This document shows, piece after piece, positions 50,756 through 63,714 of a stretch of DNA of 64,000 nucleotides. The notes under the pieces were generated by a model. The model was not told where the DNA came from. It ran no database searches and saw only the letters and a list, made by a program, of their open reading frames with translations. The translations under genes and the position numbers were made by a program. Position 1 is the stretch's first letter; the number at the start of each line of letters is the position of its first letter. Origin of the DNA: Trissonchulus latispiculum (taxonomy: Eukaryota > Nematoda > Enoplea > Enoplida > Ironidae); the NCBI GenBank assembly GCA_030248195.1, contig JASAND010030883.1:1-64000 (forward strand), given 5' to 3'.

Positions 50756-53700
50756 CTGGGGCCAATTTCATAAAAAATTTGCAACTTGCACTTGCACTTG
50801 CACTTGCACTTGCACTTGAACTGCAAGTTCAAGTTCCCAGTGTTTCATAAAATTTTTCAGCCAACTTGACGTTTTTTGGCAAGTTTGCAAGTCTACTTGC
50901 GGAACTTGCAACGCAAGTGCAAGTGCAAGTGCAAGTACAAACTCAAGTTTTATCTATATAGTTACCTTATATTTGCACTATTTTAGTAGTTCCTCTTATA
51001 CATTAGTTTTTATCTCATTGTGCTTAAAGTTTTACTGCCATCTATTTCAGTACTTGATTTATTCACATAGCCCCCAAGATTTTAAGTGTTTGCATTTAAT
51101 AAATACATAATTGTTCTTAAAAATAAACAACTCGTCTTGAAACTGCTAGAAATTGATTAAATATATATTCGCTACCGTTCGTACTCTAGATGTCCTTGAA
51201 GGGCTCATCTCTGAAAGTTTTAAAATTTGTACCTTTGATCCTGAATATCTGTATCACGTTTCGAACTTAATATTTAACACTATTTTTGAGAATATATGGA
51301 GCTAATTATGTGTGAAAACAAGAGAAATCCGTGGTGACCATCGATTTTAGAGCAAAGGGAAGCAGGTCATTTCTACCAAGGAGGTATTTTGCCAATATTA
51401 CCATCTTCTAGTTTTCCCATCTCCACATTTTGTTGTGTTCGCGAGACTAGACAAGAGTGTTTGGCGTAAATATATAGTGATCTTATCACTCTCTACTGTC
51501 CTTTAGCCACGGCATCGACATGTGTTAAACGTAGGAAAACGCAGAAGTTACCCAAAAAGTAGGTCTCAGAAAAATTGTTCACTGGTCAAAAGATACAGCT
51601 CTATCCACCACTTTGCACATTAACATCAAGAAAATGAGGCTAGCGTTTGCTTGCACTAACGCGCGGCTAACTTTGACCATCAACGATATAATGTAGAGTG
51701 CACTTTTCTGTGGTTCAATTCAGCAAATCCAAAGAATCGACCGTTTCTAGACTGAGAACAAGTCGGTTCAATACTCTTTTCTTCAATCTTCTTCAAACTC
51801 AATCTTCTAAACCATTTCACGTATTTTTAAACCAATTTATCTAAACCAACTAAACCATTTAAACCATTTCACATATTCTAAAACCATTCTAAACCTTAAG
51901 TTCACGTATTCTTTAAATTTACGTAACGGCTTAGTCTGGCAAATTAATGTTGCTGGCATAAACTTTCTTTTGGTGAAAAGGAAACTTAAAAATTATAAAT
52001 CATTAAAAGAAGCCGATCTTTTAGGTTCTGAAAAATCAGTAGTAGCCAGGAACTAGCCATTCGGTGGAAAATTGAAATGGAGACCCAAACAATACATTTT
52101 GTATCCCAAATATCAGCTAAGTTCGTCAAGAATTGTAATAGTTATTCAATTTTTTCTATTTTCGTTTTTTCCAAATTTGACTGGTATTACACGCGATTCA
52201 CTCCATGAATCACATGAATCACTCCACGATTCACATTCCCAATTGGATTTTCAGGACCGCTTATGTGTCAGCTATCATGTGATCTCTATGATCTATGCGA
52301 TTTTTCAAAATTTGAAAGTAGATTTTTTGAAAAAATACCACTTTATGACCCAAAATTCGACCTAGCGGATCCAGTATTGGTCGGTAAAATAGCACAATCT
52401 TGAAGTTTAGTCTAAGCTGAAGCAAACGGCCACCACGCATATTGCGCCCGCAATGAATTTTTAAAGAATTCCCTATTTTAGATGGTTTTTGTCAAGCCGT
52501 CCTGATTGGCAGCAGCCAGTTTATCAGCTCATGATTCGCCTAGGACTCTAGGGGCCATTATTGGGCTCATTTTTAAAGAATTCAAGGTGGATCGAATTTC
52601 TCAGTCAAGTTAAATGACCTGACAAAAATGAAGTTTTTACTCTCTTTAAATCAAATTTTATTTTCTTAATATCACTGTCACGATGCATCTACCCCCCCCC
52701 CCCCCTTCTGAAGTTTCTTCTCCGGAAGTTTTAAGGTTAATTTATACAAACAGCATTTCAACCATTACTCCCACATCCGTATTTCAAAAACTGTACCTAC
52801 ATGTTGGTTTCTAGAATTTCTTATCGAATTACGTTATATTCAACTGCTTCAATGCTTTATCTTTTGCAGCAGACAACAATAAAATTAATCGAGTTACGGT
52901 TTCTCTCTTCATTTTCCGCCTCTCCATGATTCTTCCTTTTCCTCTATTAGTTCTAACCAGTTCCGCAGGCAGCACTTTGTGACGGGAAACGGGCCAGGAT
53001 TTTTGGAAAAAGAAGTCTGCAGAGTTGGCGGTTAACACATTTTTTGATGACCGCGAAATTAATTTTTGTCAATTTAATAACCCACTGCAATTATGGTAAA
53101 GTTGGATACAAGCTTGTTCTGAATTTTGTAGAATTTAGTAGTGCAAAGGTAAAACATGACTAGTAGGTAAATTTATGACTTATTTTAGCAGACAGACACT
53201 GAATTAGCGATCTTGTGTAACAAATGCCAGCTCTCTTTCCGATACAGTTGCACTTCTTGTGACCTAGTTTTTGTGCGCATTACAGGTGGTAGAAAATTGC
53301 TAGGAACTATTTTTAAGCGAATATTGGCTGTTAAAACGAAATTCTATATATATATAACGTTTTCTTTGGCTTTTACTTCAAAATCTGACCATTGGCCGAT
53401 CGGTCAACGCCAATCCGAGAGAAAACGACCGGCGCTTCGGCCAGAAAATTCCCGGCCGATCTAACGTGCACACCCAGAGTTGGCTCCGGGTCCGGGTACC
53501 TGCGGGTCTGGATCCGGGTGTGGGTCCAAGAACAGTAATAACCACAAAAATTTAGATACATTTAAGGATTTGGGAACATTAATTTTTGCCAATCTAGTCC
53601 ATGGACAGACCTTATTGGCATTGGCATTGGCAAACATTGGCAAGCCTTTGTTGTTTGAGTTCAAAAATTTCGGTTATAATTTTGAACAAATGTTTTTTAC

Positions 53701-54733
53701 AAAACTGCATTTCTCTCTATATTTGGACAATAAAGTTAGTTCCTGTATAATAAAGTTATGACGATTAATGCAATTCCAGATAAGTTGTAGCGAACGATTC
53801 TTCACTTCTGTTTTCATAAATTTAAAAGAGAAAGAGAGAGGATGTGGAATTCCCAAAACGGCACCAATTGCTGAAAATGGCTGAATTATATAACATTGCA
53901 AAACTAAAAAGTTTATTTGGAGTTTACTCTTTTAAACTTAAAAACATTTATACTTATGTAGTAGTTTTACCATGAAATTAAAAATGGTTTAATTTGTCAT
54001 TGATGTGCAAAATGTGTACCCGAAGCCAACTCTGTGCATACCAGCAGTGTGTGTTGTTTTGCTTCCATATCCACACAACTGCATCTTTGGAGTTTCCCTC
54101 TACCCAAGTGACCTGTCAAAAAAATTTCAGATATCAGAAATTGTGATGAATTTCCATATTTTGCATATGATTAGTAGAACATCATAATTTACAATCATCT
54201 TTTTGATTATGTTATGGCATTCTTTTAACAACCACAGCTGCATACTCGAAAAACAAAATTGCTAGATATAAACACAAATACATTTTCATTCTCAGTAAAT
54301 ATGTACATTACCTGCTATCAATACAATAATAACCAAAGAAAAACTGCAAACACTGCGTTAGAGTTTAGATAAGTTGCGAAATTAATGCACGAAATTAGCG
54401 AATAAACACTTAAAACTCTAAAAAATAACTCTACCTCTAAAAAATGCGTATAAAACGGTAACTTGCAACAAATCGTTCAGTAAAAATAGACTCAACTACT
54501 TGCACCGCAAGTGCAAGTTGCAAGTGCAAGTACTGACTACTTTTATGAAACAAACTCTGACTGCAAGTGTTAGCCGGCAACTTGTAACTTGCGGACTTGC
54601 AACTTGCGGTTTAGGTGCAAGTCCGCAAGTAGCACTTGCAGTTTTATGAAACAGTTAACTTGTAACTTGCATGTGCAAGTTGCAACTTGCATATGCAAGT
54701 TGCAAGTTTTAGGTTTTATGAAATTGGCCCCTG
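50756..54733. mobile_element. Putative 4-kb TIR element with CTTGCA-rich ends, copy 2
   Basis: The left end is CTGGGGCCAATTTCATAAAA; the right end, inverted, is CAGGGGCCAATTTCAT. About 200-250 bases at each end are CTTGCA/GCAAGT repeats. The 3.5-kb interior has no recognisable gene, a C run at 52691-52705 and a G-rich GGGTCCGGGTACC stretch near 53490. Two separate short elements at each end are an alternative. Confidence 0.5.
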
Positions 54734-55506
54734 GTAATCTCATTATTTGAAAAACATTGATTTAATCAAACGTTCATTTACAAATGCTTACTCGGTATGG
54801 GCATTCTATCATACAAACAACTGTTGAAGAAGCTTTGCTTAACCTTGTTGGCGTCGTATTATAAAAGATCCAGGTATGACATGTAAATTCGTTCTTGGTC
54901 AAGTAGATCTAAACTTCAACAGATGATTTCGAATATAGACAGCTCGAGTCCAAAAGGGCATACGTATAAATTGACTATTAAAAGTGGTAACACTGATATT
55001 TGAAAGAAGTTTTCATTAATGGAATTGTTAGTATCTGGAATGTTTCTGAAGGAACTACAGTAAATGCTCCAAAGGTAATTTAATTTAATTAAATTTAATT
55101 TAAATGCCTTTAAATTTAATTTAATTGCCTCTATTTCTTTTGCACAGGGCCAGGGACTAGAATTATGTCAAACGGTCATTCGGTCATTCGGTCCGCCCCA
55201 TCCCGACCTATGTATTAGCTTTCATTTTTTAGTGTTTACGTTGATTTGCGTGTCTGATTGCTTAGTCACTGTTTATGTGTTGGTTGGTTGGAAATGAATT
55301 AACATACTACATAAAAGCGTTGTTGCGTTAAAAGCACTGCACAAAAGGATACCATTTAATTAGAAAATCTAAATCGCAACAATCGGCTTTTAAGCAGTGA
55401 TTTAAATGCTGCTATACTACACTACGTGCCAAAAGCTTTTATTGCATAATATCAGCTCACATTTCATAGACATAGACTCTTAGAAGTGCATCATCTAGAT
55501 TCGACC

Positions 55507-57066
55507 ATGTAAGTATTTAGCACAAGGAATCTGTACAATTTCAAGCTTTTGTTTAGATTTAAATTTTAAATTTTAAACCCAAATTAACCAGTCGTTATAG
55601 ATTTTTTCTGTATTTGCTAAAGCAAAATGCTAATAGGTGAATATGGCAAAATGAAGCATCCAAAACAAATGGCCGGAACGCAATATGGACGTCTTGTCTC
55701 GATTACCCCCCACCGCACAAAATTCGTACAACTTAGCCAAATGAGCTAAAATTCTTCTGGGTATGTGTTTTTGACCGCGCTGACTTCAAACATCGCAAAA
55801 TCTTCCGCGTTCGCCCAATTAGATTTTTTCTCGATTTCTAATGACCAAGGGGAAACCGAAACAGTTTTTGACTCCGGTTTTGACGAAAAGTTGCTTACAG
55901 GGGTCGTAGAACACCAATCTGAAGTCTGTTTTGTTTTGCTTTTCGTTAGCTCAGTAGTATAAGCTCATATCTTGCTTAAGCTTAAATCTTTAGCTTATAC
56001 TGAGGTAACGAAAAGCTGAATCGAAAACCGGACTTCAGATTCGTGTCCCAGAAAACTCCTGTATGCAACTTTTCATCAACATCTAGGACAAAAAAATTCG
56101 GTTTTCCGTAGAAATCGTAACGTAGAAAAAGAAAACATAGAATTTTGCGAAAACGGAATTTTTTTACGATATTTGAACTCAGCGTGGTCGAAAACATACT
56201 GATACCAAATTTTAGCTCATTTGGTTAAGTTTTACAGATTTTGAGCGGTGGATAGAGGGGGTAATCGAGACAAGACATCCGGAAATTTTGAGTCCGCTAG
56301 AATTTGAACATAAGCACTTGCTTACTGCACCACCATTACTCGATGTAATCAAATCTACTGACTTGCTTGATTTCATGCATTTTTCATTTACAGCAATTAG
56401 CAGGATTACAGAATGGACCGTGAGTGCTCCTCATTCTTTCTCTTGCGTTTCGGGCTTTGCACAGCTCGTCATTTTAAAGTTGGCTTTTTGTATTAACTTT
56501 GAGGCGGAATTTTGAGACGGTATTAATAATGAGACGGAATAAAAACGTTGGTATCTCAAGGCAGCAATGTAACTTCCAGATTCCTCGTCGGGGAAAAGGA
56601 GATCTTCAAATTGACTTAATGCAATTGTATCAAAGACCTGGTGCAATCATTTCTATTTGAACACCTGGAAACACATTTGAAAGCCATTACCACTAAAAAC
56701 TGCAGTAGTCATGGAAGTTGCGAAATGTCAGTCAGATGTCTATTGTCCTGGGTTTCTCTTCTGAGCCAATTTATTCGAAACCCTTGGCCTCGAAAATACT
56801 TTACAGCTGTTGTTGCGTTTCTAGCACATACCATTAATTGCTATAACTGAACTTTTATTTTGTGATATTGCAGGAACTTTATCGGAAGTGTGCTGGTCTT
56901 GGTTGTGGCCGTGACTTTGATGGGACCGCCTGTAGAATCGTACAAAGGGCAGTGCTTTGGCGGGATGTACACGGGTGCCCGGGCCTGCTACAACCATTGC
57001 CCCACGATTGGGCAGCGATGCGAGATGAGATTTGGGATAACGGCCGTCCATTGCTGTGCCGATTGA
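55507..57066 (+). CDS. Secreted six-cysteine peptide, copy 2 (64 aa, two exons)
   Basis: Coding bases 55507-55508 (AT) are joined to 56874-57066; the donor is GTAAGT at 55509 and the acceptor GATATTGCAG. The start codon is again split AT|G, in a good context (CGACCATG). The signal peptide MNFIGSVLVLVVAVTLMGPP ends near V-E-S (23). Cysteines C28, C39, C43, C50, C61 and C62 give C-x10-C-x3-C-x6-C-x10-CC. QCFGGMY, ACYN-CPTIGQRC and HCC are shared with copy 1, but the RVKR processing site is missing, so the mature peptide should start right after the signal peptide. The intron is enlarged by a foldback element (55687-56280). The homologous 3' UTR shows the duplication covered the whole gene. Confidence 0.78.
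55687..56280. mobile_element. Foldback MITE in the intron of peptide copy 2
   Basis: The ends GGACGTCTTGTCTCGATTAC and (inverted) GGATGTCTTGTCTCGATTAC differ at one base. The arms of nearly 300 bases are diverged inverted copies meeting at about 55965-56000, with shared AGCTCAGTAGTATAAGCT-like sequence near the centre. No coding; target duplication unclear. Confidence 0.75.
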
Positions 57067-57122
57067 ATATTTTATAGAGAACTTTGCGTATTTCCAATTT
57101 TAATCATGTCAGTCTGAGCTGA

Positions 57123-57128
57123 AATAAA
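57123..57128 (+). terminator. Poly(A) signal AATAAA of peptide copy 2
   Basis: 56 bases after the stop, in the same context as in copy 1. Confidence 0.75.
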
Positions 57129-57347
57129 GTTTGAAAACGGAGTGTGGTTAATAGCTTCCTTACTGGGGTGGTGAAACGATTTTTGTTAGCTTGTGACTAA
57201 CCACCACCACATTGTGTTATGTAGATGTAAGGGAAGCAGGCATAGGAACGATTGATAAGCCTGTAGGTTCATGATCATGCCAGGTCTGAAATTAAATTAC
57301 TAATTCCAGCACCACTCTAATTTCTAGGTCGCTGTCATTTCAGCTCC

Positions 57348-57800
57348 TTAGGTCCCGAGCTCCTGACCCGGAGCAGAAATCTCAACGTCTGGCTGGAGAC
57401 AGGCCGGAGGAGGACGATAGACGGGGTTCTCCGTGACCTCAGGTTCTATCGGACAGCCGGGAGCCGTAGGAGAAAGTGGGGGGTCGGGCCCACAGGATGG
57501 GGGGCGGGTGGAGGGGGTTCGTCCTGGCCTGGCCTCGAGGTCCTCCCCCTCCGAGCCCTCCTCGAGTGCCTCCTGAGTCGCCTCTTCCGCCGTGAGTGCC
57601 ACCTCGACTGCCTCATGAGGGTGCCCGACCACCGCTACTTGGATTTCCTCCACAACCTCCTGACCCACCTGCAAACTCCCCTGCTAGGCTTCTGAGGCTC
57701 CTGAGGTGCTGGGAGCAGCAGTGGCCCGCGCTTCCTCGGTTTCTGATGACTCGCCGCTGGAAAGGGAGTCAACGCTTGATGCCGACCCGAAACAACAATA
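57348..57800 (-). CDS. GC-rich acidic Ser/Glu/Pro coding-like segment
   Basis: One minus-strand frame reads SSVDSLSSGESSETEEARAT, then a TAG at about 57681-57683, then a second open stretch (EEIQVAVV, EEATQEALEEGSEGEDLEAR, Pro-rich end) to a stop at 57348. RanGAP proteins carry an acidic tail after their LRRs, so this may be a missed 3' exon, or a decayed one, of the gene ending at 58095. No convincing donor joins them, and the TAG would have to be spliced out or be a real stop. Low confidence. Confidence 0.3.
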
Positions 57801-57936
57801 TCGATGAAAATTTGTGTCACGTTCTGCCTGAACAAAGGCAATTATATGAAATGATTCAGTCATCATTTCCAAGGTGCCTTGTACACTCGTTTGCGTCATG
57901 CATTTTGAGTTGAAAGTTGAAAGTTGAAAAGTTGCT

Positions 57937-58008
57937 TGGCTCCGCCGAGAATCGAACCGCGGACCTCCCGGACTGCAGACAGACGTGCAACCACTAGACC
58001 ACGGAGCC
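57937..58008 (-). repeat. tRNA-like SINE head (pseudo-tRNA)
   Basis: The minus strand has a perfect acceptor stem GGCTCCG/CGGAGCC, an A-box-like TGGTCTAGTGG and a B box GGTTCGATTC. The T stem is mismatched. It is similar in layout to 15070-15139. TTTCAACTTTCAACTTTCAA repeats follow it. Confidence 0.55.
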
Positions 58009-58094
58009 AGGAGAGAACAGCTCATAATTTCTATATCATTGATACTCACTATGCACTATTCCTGGTAACTAGAATCTTAGAAAGCAATTAAGTA

Positions 58095-61000
58095 TTAAGC
58101 TAACTCCAGTTCGAAGATCTGACCGAGATGTAGACCGGCGGTGGTGACGTCTTGGGCCTGCTGGGCCTGGAACTCCCCCTCGGTCTCCTCCGAGAACTCG
58201 TTGTCGGCGAGTATGACCGTCCGAAGGGAGCTAGACTCCAGAACAAAGTCCGCCAGAGACTTCAAGTCATGGAGGTCGTTGTGCTTCAGTTTGAGGACCT
58301 GAAATAAGGAAAAAGTGGCATATAAATGGAAACATGAGATATCTGAAACACACGAAACGTATACATGAATACGGGGGCGCGGAAACACCAAAGTAGTGTT
58401 ATCTTGAAAGATGGTTTTAGTTTCGTTTTCTCGAAATAAGTTCAGCTTCAGTTTCAGTTTCAGCGAGCGAATCAAAACAGTATCACTTTCTGCAGATGTT
58501 TTAGTAGACAACACAAAATTATTCAATATTAGTTAAAGTCGAAGTATAAGTTCATCCGAAAACGAGAAGTCTTTATCCTTCGGATTAATATAAAACATGA
58601 TTTGTATTCCACCTCGTCTGCAAAGTATTAAGAATATAGCAGCCTAAATTTTCATGTTTCGGGGAAAGACTAGTTTCAATCCGAGTTTCCTTTTTGTGCT
58701 ACCGAAATATTAACTGAAAATAACGTTTTTGCTAACAAACCAGAGTTTTGCATTAAAATCGGAAAAATTGCTAATTTTAGCCTCTAAAAATGCGCTTAAG
58801 CAAATTTGCTTCCACAAGGGTCAGTGCAATTTGACCTTCCTTTTGTTGGTGCATACAAGGGATTTAGGACTTTCGGATTTAAAACATCATTTATCTCAAT
58901 AACGAAACACACTGTTTTGCTTTCTTAAACTGCAAAGCTCAGAAATAACGTAATGCCAAAGATTTATTTTAAGCCAAAGTTACCTGAAGCTCCACGTGGT
59001 GCCGAAGCTGACCCATGAAGTCGTTGGCGTCCTCGTCTGCATGGTTGTTGGCCTGGAGTTCCAGTTCCGCCAGATTGGGACAGTTCGACAGGACCTAGAA
59101 CAGAGAAAAGACAAATCGAATCTTACATTAACTAGCGACTACACAGATAAGGGGATATATGTTCCTACTTGGGCACCAGCGTCATTGGTGAGTCGAGTCA
59201 ATTTTGCGCGCGGTGACGCCGTTTTCCAGCAACTCTCAAAATTCTGCAAAATATCTATTTTGTCCAAAAGGGGGAAGATTTTGACGTGCTTGCTCTGTGA
59301 CCAGTGCGAAAAGTGTTAAGACAAAATCAATAAGTTTACAGAGGCAAGAAAATATTGCCTTCATATAAACGCTATTTTTCTCAAATGTTTTAATATTTCA
59401 CAAATACCGATAAAAGCAAAAACCTTAGTGGCGAATCAGAAACACCGGGTCAGGGCTAGCTAGCTCTTCAGTCGGTGCCCCGATTCCCCCGGCACTAAGG
59501 TAGAAAAGATTTCTCATGTTCTTGGTTGCAAAAGCAATTTTGCTCAATTTTTCAAATTTGATATTGTGGCCAGCTTTCAATATAGTGCATAGTATAATCT
59601 TGATAATATACAAGTTGAAATTGTTCAAAATTTCTTGTACAATTAGGAATTGCACAAAATTAGAAACTGTACATAACATGCATTCACGCTATGTTCTCTT
59701 TATTTTGATTCATTTCTGTAATGAGTTAATCTCCTGTGCAAGCTCCAGTAATGATTTCATCTTTAAATTCTGGTTTAACAGCGATTCTACAGGCTAATTG
59801 CAGCGCAACATCTTAGCAAGGTTCAGGGTCAGCTAACAGCATAGGATTACACTGGGATATGGACGGGTCTAAGTTCCAAGTCTCCTATGCTTTCATCATT
59901 TCAAGAGGAATGGTATAATTCCCTTCTCTTCATTGCGTTGCGTAACGTTGTTACACGTGATTTTACCCCCGTTTGCTGGAAGGTGATCGACAATACACAC
60001 CCCCTCCAAGTCTGTGAGTGGAAGTGAGGAAACAGCAGTTTCAGCATATTTTTAGAAAGCTGTCCCTGCTTGGTGTGAAGGGGGTTCGGAAAAAGTCCTT
60101 GTTTAGGTCTACTCAACCAAAGCATACCGTGTTTTATCCCCCTAATCACTCAAACAGGGAACCTTTTCGAATATCTCGAGCCACTTGATCTTTTGATTAC
60201 CCCACCAAGGGATGAGTGGTTTTCTCCGCTCTGATTGGCTGTTGGTTATCCCTACAAAAGGGACGGGGGATTGTTTGGCCAGCCCTACCAGCTAAGTGGG
60301 GGAGCATTCTCGTATTGTGGTTGGAGCAGCGTTACGCAATTCAATGAATAGAATTCCGTACTGGATTACTCTTTCTCAAAGCAGAATTATGAACGCATGA
60401 CACTAGCTTTCCTGCCGAGAGAGGTTTAACGTGGTGATTCCTTTTGGGAATATATTATTGGTTAACGGTTCAAGTCAAGATGAAATTTGATGAAATATTC
60501 CAACATAAGTTTTTTAGCATTTTAACACCCTCCGCGCAATTCCGCTTCAAAACTTCGACGTTTCTGTTCAGGGTGATTTTTGCCGACTTTTGACATTTAG
60601 ACAGTAGCTGCATAGCAGTGATTATTTTCACTCGAAAGATGTTCTTGACCTCTACATTTTTGTTTTTTGAAGCACCTTTCTTGCTTTTCTCTATAGTGAG
60701 ATATATCTGATTTTCACTTGATAGTCAACTTGTAATTTTTCCAAAAATCAAATAATCCGCCATTTCTTGAGCTGAGCAAACCATAAAATTAAACTAGCGG
60801 TGTCAATTTGAAGGTCTCATCGAGGCCGATTATTCTTTGCGTTGTAATCTTCTAAATCTTATCCCGTACACTGCTAACTTTGCTTTGCGAATTTACTAAC
60901 AATGTAAGAAATGAAATTGTTACCTCAGCAACTGAGTCCTGAGAAAACTATTTACTAATTATTAATTAATTAATTAATTATATAATTATTTAAATTAACG

Positions 61001-63714
61001 ATTGATTAATTGATTAGATTAATTAACGAAATAATTGAATAGATTACCTTAAAGACTTTGGGGCCCAGACCCCTCAAGGTCTGAATCCGGACCTGGGCCA
61101 GGTTCTTCTGCCGGGCGAGCCCATCCAGGATACCAGAAAAATTCGGGACCCGCAGGTCCGCCGCGGCTCCACCCGTGGCCCGCACCAGGACCAGCGTCTT
61201 TAGTTTGCGAAGCCGCTGAAACAGGAAAAGTCAAATAAGTTTGATGAACGCATTGGAATTCTGTTATTCTGCTAACTGATCCTGCAAACTGTGATCTACA
61301 CGGTTTTGGCTATAGAAAACTGTTTTCAAACAGAGGGTTCTTAGATTGCATTGATATTGTATTACGTAACTTTAACTCATCTTGCAAACTGTGTTCTAAA
61401 CTATTCTAATTTTAAGAAAACCATAGTGATATTTTCAAACAGAGGGTTCTTAGAATGCATTGAAATTGTATTACGTAACTTTAACCGATCTTGCGAGCGG
61501 TGTTCTAATCGATTTTGGTTATGGAAAACGTGCTTAATGATGTTTTCAAATAAGGTGGGCCAAAACAGATACACTCTTCTTACCTGGAGACTTCGCCCAA
61601 GGACCTCCGCTCCTTCCTGCCTGATCGAATTGGCAGACAGGTCCAGAAATCGCAGCACCTTCATGCCTGAGATCGCCTCCAAAATATTCTAAAACTAAAA
61701 ATTGTACACTGACAAAAACAATCCGAAAGGTTTTCCAGAATTTTCATCTCTCCATAGTCTTAATTTTGTTTTAATTTCACTTTCTTGCTGCATGAGCATG
61801 ATTCTACCAAAACGTTCTGACTGTCTTTCACCGTTTTACCCTGTTGGGAAACTTGTCACACTCTTAGTTATTATGCACTCTTGCTTTGACCTACGGTTGC
61901 ATCCTGATTTAGACCGCAGTCCTGCAGATCCAGGCTCTCGAGGTGGCGGTGGAGGTTGAGCCCGCTGGAAGTCAGGTACTTCCACAGCTCGTTGCGGGCA
62001 GTGTCGGAGAAATCGACCCGAAGAATCGCCAGATGTTGGAGGCGAACTCGCCGGGGTCTCATCAGGCCCACCACCAATATCCGCTGAAAGGAATCACAGT
62101 TGAGCAACATGTGTATCAGGTATATATATGCAAAGTTTTGGAACTGTACTCGAAAGCTGTTGAATAAATTTTAACTCTGTAAAACTCGTTTTGCTCTTTG
62201 GCCGAAAATTTCCCTTGGAATGTCGATTTCGTTGAGACTATCCACCCTCATTCAAACTTTTATTCGTCAAGCTCTAAAAATTTATTTGAAGCTAGTGGGG
62301 GAAATTTAAAAAATGACAAAATCAGGAGTACATAAAAGATAAGAGTATGCGACCGGGCCTGCTCTTTGTTGTCAGACCAAAAACTATGCTCTGCGAATCG
62401 CGACTCAAATCCTCTACCGAGCAATGCAGATTCGCTGTACCTGCTCGCGCTGTTTGTGGTTTCGAGCTTAAAAGTAAACATAGAACGAGTGAGCGTACCC
62501 CCGTTTCGTTAGACCAGAAACTGATTTGCGGGGGCCAGCCGTTAGCGAGCAGAGCACAGGTTTTGCTCTGATAACAGAGAGAATGTCTAGTGAAATACTC
62601 TTAAGACTCACCATGACACTGTACATGTCGGCGGTGTCCACGTCGACGAAGGTGTTGTCGAACACCAGCGTCCGCAGATTGGTGGACTCCGCCAATGCGG
62701 CTATGACTGGTTCCATTCCTTCTGGGCTAATTGTGGAGTTCCAGAATTCGGCTCGGCGAAAGTTGGTTATGCCACGAATCTCGTTGGCCACAGTAAGACC
62801 TAAAACGGAAGAACTCTAGATTCAATTAAATAATAGTATGTAAACAGTTTTTCTCTTTAATAGCCTTTTTGCAAACTTAAATTATTGCTTCAAACCTGTT
62901 TTATAGTTATGTGATGCGTAAACCTCCAAGCTCTAATCAAATAAAAAGTTTCTGGCATAGATTTACTTTCCCAAATAAAATACCATAACCTAATAGCTCC
63001 ACACTGAACAGAAGGAATAGAATACTGATTACATAAGAATAAGCTACTTCAACATAATTGACAATAGTAACAAAAGTAGAAGAAGAAACTACATGAGCAA
63101 AATATTGACCGGAATAGAGAGAAACGAAACCGACCTACTCACAAAGAAACCCAAGCAGTACTAACTTGTGAGCACATATTGTTTGCAGTACAGTGGAAAA
63201 TGTATGTAGCTAATTTGCATAATTATGGCTAACTCAGAATTATCCACCACGTCTTAATTAGCTACTAATGATACCAAGTGTTTCATAACGGAACAGAAAT
63301 GTGCTGAGATAAGGAAAAAGCTAAAGCTATCATCATTATTAATATATAGGTTTGACTGCTAAATACAGTTGGATTTTGTGCTCAACTAAACTAGAAATAA
63401 TTAGATTAGCTTTTGTAGTTATGATGGTTAGTGGAGTTAAAATACTAGTTCTTGTTATCTTTCTACATTTTTATTCCTTTACGAACGAGACTTCTGAATG
63501 TTAGTGTAAGTTCTTTTGTGCCCAGTTAATTGCCGTCAGTGAGTGTTGCATAACTTTCAACTAATTACACTGTAATCACAGTGTAGAGATATAGTGACCT
63601 CAGGAAGATTTCAAATAAATAGACGATTGACAGGTTCTAGAGAATGTGTCTGTCAAACCTGTCAAATCTTCACAAATCTTACCTTGACCAACTAATGAAA
63701 GGCGACCGACGTTA
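58095..63714 (-). CDS. RanGAP-like leucine-rich-repeat protein, 3' part of gene
   Basis: Exons 5' to 3': 63683-63714 (tentative), 62612-62799, 61895-62083, 61584-61688, 61048-61215, 58984-59094, 58095-58298 (TAA at 58095-58097). All phases agree. The product is a chain of RI-type LRRs (LESLDLQDCGL, LRFLDLSANSIRQEGAEVLG, LAELELQAN, LQVLKLKHNDL, LRTVILADNEFSEET). The opening LSLVGQGLT, the repeat order and the ending NEFSEET recall RanGAP1/Rna1, which in the cytoplasm activates GTP hydrolysis by Ran. In RanGAPs an FTGR-type segment carries the key arginine; here the matching stretch reads FVDVD, and the asparagine of the NNCGLG/NNGLG segment is replaced (QDCGLN). So this may be a diverged, inactive or re-purposed paralogue. 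A generic NLR-type LRR region is the alternative. The start lies outside or in unseen exons. Confidence 0.65.
59422..59499. mobile_element. Mini-MITE, about 78 bp
   Basis: The ends ACCTTAGTGGCG and CGGCACTAAGGT (inverted) are near-perfect. The interior has GAATC words in both orientations. It lies in an intron of the RanGAP-like gene. Confidence 0.5.
59880..60440 (+). repeat. Dispersed repeat, related to 26250-26560
   Basis: Shares the GGGGGAGCATTC, TATTGTGGT and CGTTACGCAATT sequence series; non-coding. It lies in the largest intron of the RanGAP-like gene. Confidence 0.4.
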
